From Rhodothermales bacterium (GTDB lineage Bacteria > Bacteroidota > Rhodothermia > Rhodothermales > VXPQ01), in contig JAJDWX010000012.1 of assembly GCA_022825385.1 (NCBI GenBank), positions 107,501 to 171,500 on the forward strand: DNA of 64,000 nt, read 5' to 3'. Below are positions 17,415 through 26,914 of the stretch, piece after piece. Made by a program: the position numbers and the translations under genes. The notes beneath the pieces were generated by a model. The model saw nothing but the letters and a program-made list of their open reading frames with translations. It searched no databases and was not told the DNA's origin. Position 1 is the first letter of the stretch. Every line of letters begins with the position of its first letter.

Positions 17415-20400
17415 TTAGCCGCACCCGCTGGTGGAGCCGCAGTTGGGGCAGGAATAGCAGGCGCCGCTGCGGACCGTGATGGAGCCGCAGTTGGGGCAAG
17501 CCGGGCTATCTTCCTGGTTGCGAAACGTAGCCGTATTCGACTTGCTCGCGCGCCCCCGCTCCATGGTTTCCATGAACGCTTCCACGGTGCTTCCCACCAA
17601 GGCGTCCACCGGTTCGGGCGGCGCGGAAAGTTCCGTCTGCATCCGGGTCATATCGCCGGAAGCAGGCGACGCCTCGGCGGAAGCGTCGCTGCCCGCCGCC
17701 TCCTCGTCCTTGCGCGCCCGGATAAATTTCAGGGACAAATACCGGAAAATGTAGTCCATAATGGACTTCGTGATCGGAATCGCCTTGTTTTGGGTAAAGC
17801 CGTTCGGCTCGAAGCGCATGTGGCTAAACTTGTTGCAGAGGTCCTCCAGCGGAACGCCGTACTGCAAGGCGATGGATATCGAAGTCGCAAACGCATCCAT
17901 CAACCCGGAAATCGTAGAGCCCTCCTTCGCCATCGTAATGAAGATTTCTCCGGGCATGCGCGATTCGGGATACAAGCCGATATGCAAGTATCCCTCGTGT
18001 CCGGCGATAGAGAATTTATGCGTCATGGACGGGCGTTCGTCCGGAAGCCGGTTCCGAATCGGCTGATATACGATCTTTTCGATAATTTGCGGCTCGGACG
18101 TCGCCATGCCGTCGCCCGCCGCTTCCTCGTCCCATTCCTGCTTTTTCCTGGTGTTGCCGTCCTTCGAGGTGGAAAGGGGCTGGCTTCGCTTGGAATTTTC
18201 GCGGTAAATGGCCAGCGCCTTGAGCCCCAGTTCCCAGCCCTGCATATAGGCGTCGGCGATCTCCTCGACCGTCGCGCTTTCGGGCATGTTGACCGTCTTG
18301 GAAATGGCCCCGGAAATAAAAGGCTGCGTGGCGGCCATCATCCGGATGTGGCCCATGTGGTGAATGGAGCGTTCTCCCTGGAACGGCTTGAAGGCGCAGT
18401 CGAAAACCGGGAGATGCTCCTCCCGCAGCTCCGGGGCGCCCTCGATCGTATCGTTTTCGTCGATATACCGAATAATCGCCTCGATGTCCGCAACCGCGTA
18501 GCCAAGGCGAGTAAGCGCTTCGGGTACGCTGCGGTTCACGATTTTCATCATCCCGTCGCCCTGCCCGGCCAGCAGTTTGTACTTGACCAGCGCAATATCC
18601 GGTTCGACGCCCGTCGTGTCGCAATCCATCATGAACCCTATGGTGCCGGTCGGCGCCAGCACCGTGGCCTGGGCGTTCCGGTACCCGGCCTGTTCGCCGG
18701 CGGCGAGGCAGTAGGTCCACGTTTCCCGGGCAGCCTTGAGCAGATAGTCCGGGCAACTGGCGTGAATCGTATCGACGGCCGCCGCATGCATGCGCATGAC
18801 CTCAAGCATGGAAGCGCGGTTCGGAGCAAAGCCTGCGAAGGGGCCGATCCTGGGGTTGGCGGCGATTTCGGCGCTGCGGGCGTACGCTTCGCCATGCTCG
18901 ATAGCCATGAGCGCGCCCGCCACGGCGCGGCCTTCGTCGCTGTCGTAGGGGAGGCCCATGGCCATCAGCAAGGCGCCAAGGTTGGCGAACCCGAGTCCAA
19001 GCGGACGATAGGCATGGGAGTTCTCGGCGATCGCGCGCGACGGATACCCTGCATTGTCCACAAGAATTTCCTGCGCCGTAATAAAAATGCGGGTGGCGGC
19101 CCGATAGCGCGCCACATCGAACGAGCCGTCTTCCCGCTGAAACTTGCGCAGGTTCAAGCTGGCCAGATTACAGGCCGAATCGTCGAGGAACATGTATTCC
19201 GAGCAGGGATTGCTCGAATTGATCGGCCCCGACTCCTTGCAGGTATGCCAGCGCTGGATCGTATCCTCGTACTGTACGCCCGGATCGCCGCATACATGGG
19301 TGCCTTCGGATATCTTGCGCAGGATGGCCTGTCCGTCGATCGTATCGACCGCGTCGCCGCTGAGCACGCCCCGCAATGCGTACGAGCTGTCGGACTGCAC
19401 GGACTCCATGAGCGCGTCGTCCACGCGCACGGACTGGTTGACGTTCTGGAACGCTACGCTGCCGTACGCCGGACCATTGAACGAACCGTCGTACCCTTCC
19501 TCGATCAGCGCCCACGCCTTCCGTTCCTCTTCCTGCTTCGCCGAAACGAATTCGAGAATGTCCGGGTGCCAGGATTTCAGCGTCTGCATGATGGCGGCGC
19601 GGCGCGTTTTGCCTCCGGACTTGATGGTCCCGCCGGTGGCGTCCTGTACGCGCATGAAACTAACCGGCCCGGACGGCTGCCCGCCGCCGGAAAGTTTTTC
19701 TCTGGAAGAACGCAGTTTCGACCAGTCGGCGCCGACGCCCGACCCGAACTTGAACAGCCGGGCGCTTTCCCCCATCAACTGCCAAATGTCGTCAATGGAA
19801 TCCTCCACCGATATAATGAAGCAGGCAGAAGCCTGCGGACGGCGATAGGGATCCACGGCGATGGCCCGGCCCTTCTTTTCGTTCCAGCCGGATATCTTCT
19901 TGCCGCCCGTGTCGCGAACGCCGTACTGCTGATGCAGCCCCACATTGAACCATACCGGACTGTTGAACGCGCCGTATTGATGCAGGCATAGCCAGGTCAG
20001 TTCGTCGTAGAAGCGCTCGCCGTCTTCGGCGGTGGCGAAGTACTGCTGTTCGACGCCCCAGTCGGCGATCGTGCGCGTGACGCGATGAATGAGTTGCCGG
20101 AGCGAATCCTCGCGTCCCCCTTTCGCCGGATCGACGCCGGACTGTTCGACGTCTCCGTAGAAATACTTGCTGGCCACTACGTTCGTGGCCAAAGGGCTCC
20201 AGGATTCCGGGAACGCCACGTTTTTCTGCTCGAAAACCGCCTCGCCCTGCTGGTTCTTGATGGCGGCGTCGCGGCGATCCCACTCGACCGTGTCGAAAGG
20301 CGACTGCCCTTCCCGGGAGAATACCCGGTCGATATGCAGTCCCTGGGCGAATCGCTCGGGCGCAAAGTCTGCGGCGTCGGACGCGGCGGAAGATGCCTTG

Positions 20401-20495
20401 CCGCTTGCGTTGTCGGTCTTCAATCCGGAAAAAAGGCTGGAGGCGCGGCCTTGCTCGGGGGCGAATCCGTTCCGGGGAGCGTTGCTATCCTGCAT
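17415..20495 (-). CDS. nrdJ: Adenosylcobalamin-dependent ribonucleotide reductase (class II)
   Basis: A 1026-residue class II reductase that makes deoxyribonucleotides with a B12-derived radical and needs no oxygen. The reductase core contains NPCSEYMFLDDSACNLASLNL (active-site Cys, Asn and Glu region) and GTIGFMMDCDTTGVEPDIALVK. A C-terminal Cys-rich tail (CPNCGS...CYSCPNCGSTSGC) supplies the redox-relay/zinc-ribbon cysteines typical of NrdJ. The ATG at 20495 is chosen; the open frame upstream is not conserved-looking. No B12 riboswitch box is visible upstream. The leader has recurring CCGTTATTGC-like motifs. Confidence 0.93.
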   Translation of the reverse strand: MQDSNAPRNGFAPEQGRASSLFSGLKTDNASGKASSAASDAADFAPERFAQGLHIDRVFSREGQSPFDTVEWDRRDAAIKNQQGEAVFEQKNVAFPESWSPLATNVVASKYFYGDVEQSGVDPAKGGREDSLRQLIHRVTRTIADWGVEQQYFATAEDGERFYDELTWLCLHQYGAFNSPVWFNVGLHQQYGVRDTGGKKISGWNEKKGRAIAVDPYRRPQASACFIISVEDSIDDIWQLMGESARLFKFGSGVGADWSKLRSSREKLSGGGQPSGPVSFMRVQDATGGTIKSGGKTRRAAIMQTLKSWHPDILEFVSAKQEEERKAWALIEEGYDGSFNGPAYGSVAFQNVNQSVRVDDALMESVQSDSSYALRGVLSGDAVDTIDGQAILRKISEGTHVCGDPGVQYEDTIQRWHTCKESGPINSSNPCSEYMFLDDSACNLASLNLRKFQREDGSFDVARYRAATRIFITAQEILVDNAGYPSRAIAENSHAYRPLGLGFANLGALLMAMGLPYDSDEGRAVAGALMAIEHGEAYARSAEIAANPRIGPFAGFAPNRASMLEVMRMHAAAVDTIHASCPDYLLKAARETWTYCLAAGEQAGYRNAQATVLAPTGTIGFMMDCDTTGVEPDIALVKYKLLAGQGDGMMKIVNRSVPEALTRLGYAVADIEAIIRYIDENDTIEGAPELREEHLPVFDCAFKPFQGERSIHHMGHIRMMAATQPFISGAISKTVNMPESATVEEIADAYMQGWELGLKALAIYRENSKRSQPLSTSKDGNTRKKQEWDEEAAGDGMATSEPQIIEKIVYQPIRNRLPDERPSMTHKFSIAGHEGYLHIGLYPESRMPGEIFITMAKEGSTISGLMDAFATSISIALQYGVPLEDLCNKFSHMRFEPNGFTQNKAIPITKSIMDYIFRYLSLKFIRARKDEEAAGSDASAEASPASGDMTRMQTELSAPPEPVDALVGSTVEAFMETMERGRASKSNTATFRNQEDSPACPNCGSITVRSGACYSCPNCGSTSGCG

Positions 20496-20998
20496 AGCCA
20501 AAAAACGGGTTAAGGGAGGCGAAAATAAATAACGGAATACCAGCCCGGCGCCAACCAAACGCTGCAAAGGCAGGAACCGGAGCATACAATAAACAAGATA
20601 AAGAACCGTTATGCAAGGGCCTGCGACAGTTTTTTGTCCCGCCGAGGCGGATTTCACAATTCTCGTCTCCGATACGCATTCCAGCAAACCCGCGGCGCGT
20701 ATCTCTCGCCTGGGCAATATTTTACATAAAGACCGTTATTGCGCGTATCTCTTTCCCCACACCCCGATCACAGGTTATCCACGCCTTTTCCCACGATTTG
20801 GGGAAAAATCGTCTTTATGTATTTTATGCAATAACGGATATTAAATGGGCGAGGCGGGCGCGTACGCAGCGGAATTCCGCGTCCGAATCAGAAATAAGGA
20901 ATCCAAAAGGGCGCTTCGTCGTTTACAGCGGGCGTCTTTTCCGACGGCGCGCAGGAATAAAATAGCCCGGCATAAACCCAAATCGACGGCGGATAAAT
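20496..20998. other. Long nrdJ upstream region with recurring AT-rich motifs
   Basis: The 503-bp divergent region between nrdJ and a hypothetical gene is AT-rich for this genome. It holds several copies of a CCGTTATTGC-like motif: CCGTTATGCAA near 20606, ACCGTTATTGC near 20735, and the inverse TTATGCAATAACGG at 20825-20838. A second pair, ACATAAAGAC and its inverse GTCTTTATGT, flanks the same stretch. I find no adenosylcobalamin riboswitch and no tRNA. These repeats are candidate regulator sites. Confidence 0.4.
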
Positions 20999-21406
20999 AT
21001 GTTGCAGGACCACATTGAGCACAGCGCATACCCTCATCCAGAGGAATTCGAGGTCATGCGCCCGGAGTATTCCGAGATAGAGGACGCCTATTTTCGGGCG
21101 GTCATCACCATTTCGTCGTTTCGCGTGACGGGCGAAAGCCGCACGGAGGCGGGCGCCCGCCGGGCCGCGCTCTACGAAGCGGAAAAAACCTACCGCTCCT
21201 ATCACCCCTCCTACAGGGTGCGCAATCCGTACCCGGACGATTTTTCGGATCGCGAAGGCACGAAGTGGTCCCGCGTTCCGCCGTCGAAACGCGACCAAAT
21301 GGGAGACTATCGATTCGTGGACGCGGAGGACGAGGAAGATTTCGCGGATATCGAATCCATGCTAACGTGGGACGTGCGTCCGGGCGACGCGAATCCGGAA
21401 GATTGA
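20999..21406 (+). CDS. Hypothetical acidic protein
   Basis: A 135-residue soluble protein with no signal peptide or membrane segment. It is acidic at both ends (SEIEDAYF, DAEDEEDFADIESML) with a central Tyr/Arg-rich part (YRSYHPSYRVRNPYPDDF). Codon use with GC-rich third positions supports coding, and the reverse frames are featureless. I do not recognise a family. It is divergent from nrdJ and convergent with the ThuA exoprotein gene. Confidence 0.6.
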   Translation: MLQDHIEHSAYPHPEEFEVMRPEYSEIEDAYFRAVITISSFRVTGESRTEAGARRAALYEAEKTYRSYHPSYRVRNPYPDDFSDREGTKWSRVPPSKRDQMGDYRFVDAEDEEDFADIESMLTWDVRPGDANPED

Positions 21407-21467
21407 CCCGCGGGCGGCGAGGCGGAAGCGACGCGGCGGAATGCGCGCGCGACGGTTTGCGGCAGCA

Positions 21468-24400
21468 TCATCGGGCTACTACGAAGGCCCGCGCAAAACG
21501 CTCCCGGCCAATGCGAAGGCGGCAGACGTAGGTCCCGCTGGCCAAATGACCTGTCTGCATGGTCAGGGTATGCGTTCCGCCCTGTTGCATTTCGTCGACG
21601 AGCGTCGCCACGCGCGCGCCCAGGACCGTGTAGACCTCCATGCGCACGCGTTGCGGTTCCCGGAGCGCGTATTGAAATTGCACAGCGGCGTTCGCAGGAT
21701 TCGGGAATGGAGGGAAGAAGCGATTCTCGACCTCCGGCGGCGCGGCGGACGCAGAGACGGTCCCGTCCCGCAGGAAGTCCACGTAATTCAACGTCCCCAG
21801 CATGGTTCCGCGGGCATCGTTTTCGAATACGAAATAAAGCGCATGGGTCCCGCCGGGATCGACCAGGGACGCTTGCACGTCCACGTATCCCTTGCCCGTA
21901 TGCTCGTCGGCAATGGAGACAACGCTGACTTGCGGTCCGCCCGCCGAACCGGCGCGCACCGAAATTTTCGTTCCCGCGACCGTCGGGTTGAATCGATACG
22001 ACAGGGCCTCGATACCAGCGAGATTCGCGGGGTCGAGCACAAGATATTCTCCCGCCGCAACGCTGGTTACGGCCTGCAAGCCTTGCGCATCGTTCGCGGA
22101 TACGACGGCGAGTCCATCCGATAGCCGGAAATGCTCCGCTTCCTTGCGCAGGGGCTGGAGTATCGAAATGGTTTGTCCCGAGAGCGGAACGTTGGCGTCG
22201 CCGCCCCGATCCGTCCAGGTGGTTTCGACCAGATAGAACACATTGGATCCGTCCGCCCCATGGGACGAGGCCAACGTAAACGTTCCGGCGCACCCGGAAT
22301 GGATGCGTTCCGCGTGGCTATGGTCGTCATGGCCAATGGCGGGCTGCGTGCGCACCTCCTGGCAATCGATCCCGGCGTCCGTGGAGCCGTCTTCCGCATC
22401 CTCTACCCGGACGACATACGAGACGGACTGCCCCCATGCAAAAAAGGAACCGTGGGCCGGTTCGACAATGGACAGAACCGGACGCGAATTGCCCGCCACC
22501 ACGGGAATGGTGGTTACGCCGACGCCATCGGATCCGTCGCGCGCCGTCAGGCGCACGTCGTAGCGGCCCCCCTGCGCGAACGTCCAGGTCGGCGCAGGGC
22601 CGGTGGCGTCGGGCTGCCCGTCGTTCGTGAAATCCCATGCGTACTCCAGCTCTTCGAACGAATCCGGGTCGTACGAATTGCGGGCGTCGAACTGCACGGT
22701 CAAGGGCAGGGGGCCTGTGTCGGGGGACGCGCTCGCCACAGCCACCGGAGCCCTGTTCAGGGGCGTAAAGGCTATGCGCAAGAGGCGGGCGTCCGTGTTG
22801 TTCCGCCCGAATTTGTCGCTTCCCCATTCCAGCAGGTAGAGTGCGCCATCCGGTCCCAACTCCACGTCGATCAGGGAATTGAAGCCAAAACTCGGCAGAA
22901 ACGGCTGAATGGCGAGAATATCTCCCTGGTCGTCGAATTTTACTTCCTTGATCCAGTTTCGAGACCATTCGTAGATAAAAAGCGTCTTGTCGAAATAGCG
23001 GGGCAGTTTGCCGGCCGACGGCGCGTCGGGATCGAAATGATACACCGGCCCCGCGGCGGCGGCGCGCCCTCCGTTGCCTACGTCAATATGAGGAAAATCG
23101 TCGGACGGCCCGTAAGGATACCATATCCAGGCTTCCCGGGCAGGCGGCAGATTCCGCAAACCGGTGTTGTTCGGGGAATCGTTTACCGGAGCGGCGCAGT
23201 CAAAGAAATTCCCGCTGCGGCCCGTACTAAAATCGTAGTCCCGGTACGGCTTGTTGTCGGCGATGCAATACGGCCAACCGAAATGGCCTGCCTCTCGGGT
23301 TCGGTTCCATTCGTCGTAGCCCCGGGGGCCGCGCGACGGATTGTCTGCTCCGGCGTCCGGCCCGATGTCGCCCCAATAGAGCCAGCCCGTTTCGGGATCG
23401 ATCGAAAAACGAAACGGATTCCGAAGGCCCATAATATAGATTTCCGGGCGCGCCCGGTCCGTGCCGACCGGAAACAGATTGCCTTCGGGAATCGCATAGG
23501 TTCCGTCGGGCATGGGTTTGATCCTGAGAATCTTGCCGCGCAGATCGTTGGTGTTGGCGGCCGATTTCTGGGCGTCCCACGGCAACCGGCCGGCTCGCTC
23601 GTCGATAGGCGAAAAGCCGTCCGATTCGAACGGATTCGTATTGTCTCCGGTCGAGATAAGCAGATTGCCGTCCGGATCGAAGGCAAGCGCGCCCGCCGTA
23701 TGGCAACACTGATCCCGCTGCACGGGAATTTCGAGCAGAATCCGTTCGCTCCGCGGATCGATCTTTTCGCCGTCGAACGCGAAGCGCGAAACGTGCTGCA
23801 CCGCATTATTTCCCGCCGGCGAATAGAACAGATAGACCCATCCATTGGACGCGAACGCCGGGTCCAGCGCAATGCCGGTAAGCCCATCCTCGAACTCGTG
23901 AAAAACATTCAGTTTCAGCGCAACAGAGGTGGTTTGCGTGGCGGGATCGTATTTCTTGACGGTTCCATACAACTCGACGTAAAGGATCGCGCCACCCGGC
24001 AGGACGACCAGTTCCATGGGATTCACGGGGCTTTCGTCCAGTACGGTTCGTTCGTACCAGATATCCTGCGTAGCGGAGCAATCGCCCCCCTGGCCCATGG
24101 CGTAGGCAATGCCTCCCTGCAAGTGTTCGAGAAAACTGGATTCCGAATAGGTCCCCGCCGTATGTCCCATGCCGGTATACCACGACCTGCCGCCCCCATA
24201 CTCATGGCACCACGAAATGGGATGGTCGGCCGGCTGGGAACCCCCGGTATACGTACGCTCGTCAAGCACGGCGAGCACATGCACCGCGTCGCGGGGGTTG
24301 TTTGTGTAGTTGTACCATTCGTCCACGCGGCGCCAACGGCGGGGAAGAGACGCCGTGGAAGGGTGCGCATCGTCCGGGACAAGCACCGTGGCTTGTTGTA

Positions 24401-24842
24401 TGTGCGGGTGGCTGGCGAAATACGCGCCGACCAGCCCGCCGTACCACGCCCAATCGTATTCCGTGTCGGCCGCCGAATGGACGCCGACGAAACCGCCGCC
24501 CCCGGCAATATAGTTTTCGAAGGCGGCCTGCTGCGATCCGTTCAGCACATTGCCCGTCGTGTTCAGGAAAACGACGGCGTCGAAGGCCGCAAGTCCCTGA
24601 TCCGAAAAGATAGCCGGGTCCTCGGTGGCCGTTACCTCGAAGTCGTTGGCTTGCCCCAGCTTGCGAATCGCCTCGACGCCCGCGCCAATGCTGGCGTGCC
24701 GGAATCCTTGCGTACGGGAGAAAACGAGAATGTGCGCGTCGGCCTGCGCAATCCTCTGCCCGGAGGTTCCGTAATCATGCGGCCCGGGCGCGTGCCCGGA
24801 CAAGGCAACGAGAAGGATAAATGGAACAAGACGCCGCTTCAT
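21468..24842 (-). CDS. Secreted ThuA / sugar-dehydrogenase / PKD / CBM multidomain protein with T9SS signal
   Basis: About 1124 residues. An N-terminal export signal is followed by a ThuA-like glutamine-amidotransferase-fold domain (about 37-265: ILVFSRTQGFRHASI, VFLNTTGNVL). Next is a glucose/sorbosone dehydrogenase beta-propeller (about 285-640: EFEDGLTGIALDPAF, GLRNPFRFSIDPETG). Then come a PKD domain (about 655-745, APVAVASASPDTGPLPLTV), a second Ig-like segment, a CBM6-like carbohydrate-binding region (about 870-1015) and a C-terminal T9SS type A sorting domain (about 1040-1124: FPNPANAAVQFQYAL, VYTVLGARVATL). It is probably a cell-surface or released sugar oxidoreductase. The ATG at 24842 is used; 24857 is an alternative. 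Confidence 0.88.
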   Translation of the reverse strand: MKRRLVPFILLVALSGHAPGPHDYGTSGQRIAQADAHILVFSRTQGFRHASIGAGVEAIRKLGQANDFEVTATEDPAIFSDQGLAAFDAVVFLNTTGNVLNGSQQAAFENYIAGGGGFVGVHSAADTEYDWAWYGGLVGAYFASHPHIQQATVLVPDDAHPSTASLPRRWRRVDEWYNYTNNPRDAVHVLAVLDERTYTGGSQPADHPISWCHEYGGGRSWYTGMGHTAGTYSESSFLEHLQGGIAYAMGQGGDCSATQDIWYERTVLDESPVNPMELVVLPGGAILYVELYGTVKKYDPATQTTSVALKLNVFHEFEDGLTGIALDPAFASNGWVYLFYSPAGNNAVQHVSRFAFDGEKIDPRSERILLEIPVQRDQCCHTAGALAFDPDGNLLISTGDNTNPFESDGFSPIDERAGRLPWDAQKSAANTNDLRGKILRIKPMPDGTYAIPEGNLFPVGTDRARPEIYIMGLRNPFRFSIDPETGWLYWGDIGPDAGADNPSRGPRGYDEWNRTREAGHFGWPYCIADNKPYRDYDFSTGRSGNFFDCAAPVNDSPNNTGLRNLPPAREAWIWYPYGPSDDFPHIDVGNGGRAAAAGPVYHFDPDAPSAGKLPRYFDKTLFIYEWSRNWIKEVKFDDQGDILAIQPFLPSFGFNSLIDVELGPDGALYLLEWGSDKFGRNNTDARLLRIAFTPLNRAPVAVASASPDTGPLPLTVQFDARNSYDPDSFEELEYAWDFTNDGQPDATGPAPTWTFAQGGRYDVRLTARDGSDGVGVTTIPVVAGNSRPVLSIVEPAHGSFFAWGQSVSYVVRVEDAEDGSTDAGIDCQEVRTQPAIGHDDHSHAERIHSGCAGTFTLASSHGADGSNVFYLVETTWTDRGGDANVPLSGQTISILQPLRKEAEHFRLSDGLAVVSANDAQGLQAVTSVAAGEYLVLDPANLAGIEALSYRFNPTVAGTKISVRAGSAGGPQVSVVSIADEHTGKGYVDVQASLVDPGGTHALYFVFENDARGTMLGTLNYVDFLRDGTVSASAAPPEVENRFFPPFPNPANAAVQFQYALREPQRVRMEVYTVLGARVATLVDEMQQGGTHTLTMQTGHLASGTYVCRLRIGRERFARAFVVAR

Positions 24843-25179
24843 TTGATCGGATATCATGTAGCGAATTTGCAAATCCTTCAAAATGTAACAAGTCCCGCCC
24901 GTCCTATGTTCAATAATCAATAATATATTACGTGTCCTCGTTGCATGGGGCCTGCCCTGCTGCTTCGTTATTCCTTGCCAGCGCACCCCTCGCATGCCTC
25001 TGAGCTTCGCGGATTTAATCAGCGTATCCTTAACCAGCGTATCCGGCGTTCCTCCGGGGGCGCAACGATTCGCGGCCCAGGGGAAACCGGCGGGCTTCCT
25101 TGTACGTCCATGAGCGTCGCTCCGCAACCTGGCGCATCCCGATCCCGACACGCAGCGCGGCAGATACGCGCGTACGCTC
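24843..25179. other. Divergent intergenic region with a 15-bp tandem repeat
   Basis: It separates the ThuA exoprotein gene and the CCA-enzyme gene. The left part is AT-rich (runs such as AATAATCAATAATATATTA near 24912), consistent with promoters. The middle holds two 15-bp repeat units at 25015-25044. No RNA gene was recognised. Confidence 0.4.
25015..25044 (-). repeat. Two 15-bp tandem units, copy 2 of a dispersed intergenic repeat
   Basis: Read on the minus strand, the units are GGATACGCTGGTTAA and GGATACGCTGATTAA, followed by ATCCGCG. The second unit and its flank resemble AATACGCTGATCAAAA at 7657 and 53582, and the two-unit arrangement is seen again at 53564. Confidence 0.5.
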
Positions 25180-26862
25180 TTGCATTCCCGAAAAGACATA
25201 GCGTCCAGCCTGCCCGACGCCTTGCGCGCGGGCCCCTTTGGCTCGCTGTTGCGCGCGGTCGGACGCGTGGCCGACCAGGAACGCCTCGACGCATGGCTGG
25301 TAGGCGGCGCCGTGCGCGACATGCTCCTGAAGAGAACGGTCCCGGAACTGGATTTCGTTACGGTCGGGCCGGGCAGCGGCATTCGCCTGGCCAAAGCCCT
25401 TGCGAAAGAACTTGGCGGACGCACCGTGCATGTATACAAAACCTATGGCACCGCCGCGATTCGCGTCCCCCATCCCCGGAGCCGCGAAAAATCCGGGAAC
25501 GCAAGGACGCTTTCGCTGGAATTCGTAGGGGCGCGAAAAGAAAGTTACCGCCGCGAATCCAGAAAACCGGTCGTCGAGGACGGCTCGCTGACGGACGATC
25601 TGCATCGCCGCGATTTCACGATCAACGCCATGGCGATTTCCGTCAACCTGGATCGTTTCGGGCTGCTGGAGGATCCTTTCGACGGGCAGGCGGATTTGCG
25701 GAGGGGCCTGCTCCGCACCCCGCTCGACCCCGACGTTACGTTCGAGGACGATCCGCTCCGGATGATTCGCGCCGCCCGGTTCGCCACCCGGCTGCGGTTT
25801 CGGGTCGACGCCGAGGCGCTGAACGCCATGAAGCGCAAGGCCGGACGCATCGGCATCGTGAGCCGGGAGCGCATTACGGACGAATTGCAAAAAATCGTCT
25901 GCGCCGCCGTGCCCTCGGTGGGGTTCCGGATTCTTTTCGAGGCAGGCCTGCTGCAACGCATTCTGCCGCCGCTGGCCGCATTGCAGGGCGTCGAAACCGT
26001 GGACGGCCACCGGCACAAGGACAATTTCTTTCATACGCTGCAAGTCCTTGACAATCTTTCGACGATGACCGCGGACCGGGACGGGACAGAAACCTGCTAT
26101 TTGCGCTGGGCGGCGTTGCTGCACGACATTGGCAAGCCCCGCGCCAAACGCCTGGCGCGCGGCGCGGGATGGACCTTTCACGGACACGAGGAAATTGGCG
26201 CGCGAATGGCGCCGGGCGTTTTCAAAAAACTCCGGCTTCCCTCTGGCGAGCCGGTAAAATACGTGCAGAAACTGATCCGGCTGCATCATCGCCCCGTATC
26301 TCTGGTGGACAACGAAGTCACCGACTCCGCCGTGCGGCGGCTCCTGTTCGAGGCCGGGGACGACATCGACGATCTGATGACGCTGGTTCGAGCGGACATT
26401 ACATCGAAGAATCCGCAGCGCGTACGACGCTATCTCGCCGCGTTCGATCTTGTCGAAGAGAAAATGCGGCGGGTGGAGGAAAAGGACCGGCTTCGCAATT
26501 TTCGCCCCCCCGTGGACGGACGCGAAATCATGGAAACGCTGGGCATCGGGGAATCCGTGGCCGTGGGCATCGTCAAGGAAACGATCCGGGAAGCGATTCT
26601 GGAAGGAGAGATTCCCAACGAACACGACGCCGCGTTCCAGCTGATGATGGAAATCAAGGACGACGCCCTGCGGCGCGGCGCGCTTTTCGAGGAATTTATC
26701 GCGCAACTGGAAGGCCCGGAACACGCCGCCATCGGCGCGATCAAGGAGGTCGTGTTTTCCGGGGATTTGCCGCAGGACCGCGACGCCGCCTGGCAATGCC
26801 TGACGGACGTCAAGAACCGCGCAGGGGCAGGCCGTGTAGAAGAGGATTATACAGGAAAGTAA
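25180..26862 (+). CDS. CCA tRNA nucleotidyltransferase / poly(A) polymerase family with HD domain
   Basis: A 560-residue class II nucleotidyltransferase that should add or repair the tRNA 3' CCA or add A tails. The head has LVGGAVRDMLL (about 40-50), then ELDFVTVG where the family normally has DxD, so the first carboxylate is Glu. The RRDFTINAMA and EDDPLRMIRAARF motifs are intact. An HD-type phosphohydrolase domain follows (about 285-405: GHRHKDNFFHTLQ, LLHDIGKPR, HGHEEIG, IRLHHRP). The start is probably the TTG at 25180. A long helical C-terminal tail (about 450-560) is unassigned. CCA-adding rather than poly(A) activity is assumed. Confidence 0.85.
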   Translation: MHSRKDIASSLPDALRAGPFGSLLRAVGRVADQERLDAWLVGGAVRDMLLKRTVPELDFVTVGPGSGIRLAKALAKELGGRTVHVYKTYGTAAIRVPHPRSREKSGNARTLSLEFVGARKESYRRESRKPVVEDGSLTDDLHRRDFTINAMAISVNLDRFGLLEDPFDGQADLRRGLLRTPLDPDVTFEDDPLRMIRAARFATRLRFRVDAEALNAMKRKAGRIGIVSRERITDELQKIVCAAVPSVGFRILFEAGLLQRILPPLAALQGVETVDGHRHKDNFFHTLQVLDNLSTMTADRDGTETCYLRWAALLHDIGKPRAKRLARGAGWTFHGHEEIGARMAPGVFKKLRLPSGEPVKYVQKLIRLHHRPVSLVDNEVTDSAVRRLLFEAGDDIDDLMTLVRADITSKNPQRVRRYLAAFDLVEEKMRRVEEKDRLRNFRPPVDGREIMETLGIGESVAVGIVKETIREAILEGEIPNEHDAAFQLMMEIKDDALRRGALFEEFIAQLEGPEHAAIGAIKEVVFSGDLPQDRDAAWQCLTDVKNRAGAGRVEEDYTGK

Positions 26863-26914
26863 ATCCTGAACTCGTACACAACCCTTCCAACCCAACAGAG
26901 GAGGACGCCCGGAC

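Noticed and set aside
17325-19991. An 888-residue open frame opposite nrdJ
   Set aside because: Shadow frame; His/Arg-rich with no domain, while nrdJ is unmistakable on the other strand.
20496-20998. Adenosylcobalamin riboswitch upstream of the B12-dependent nrdJ
   Set aside because: No B12-box-like GCCACTG element or suitable helices found in the leader on the nrdJ strand.
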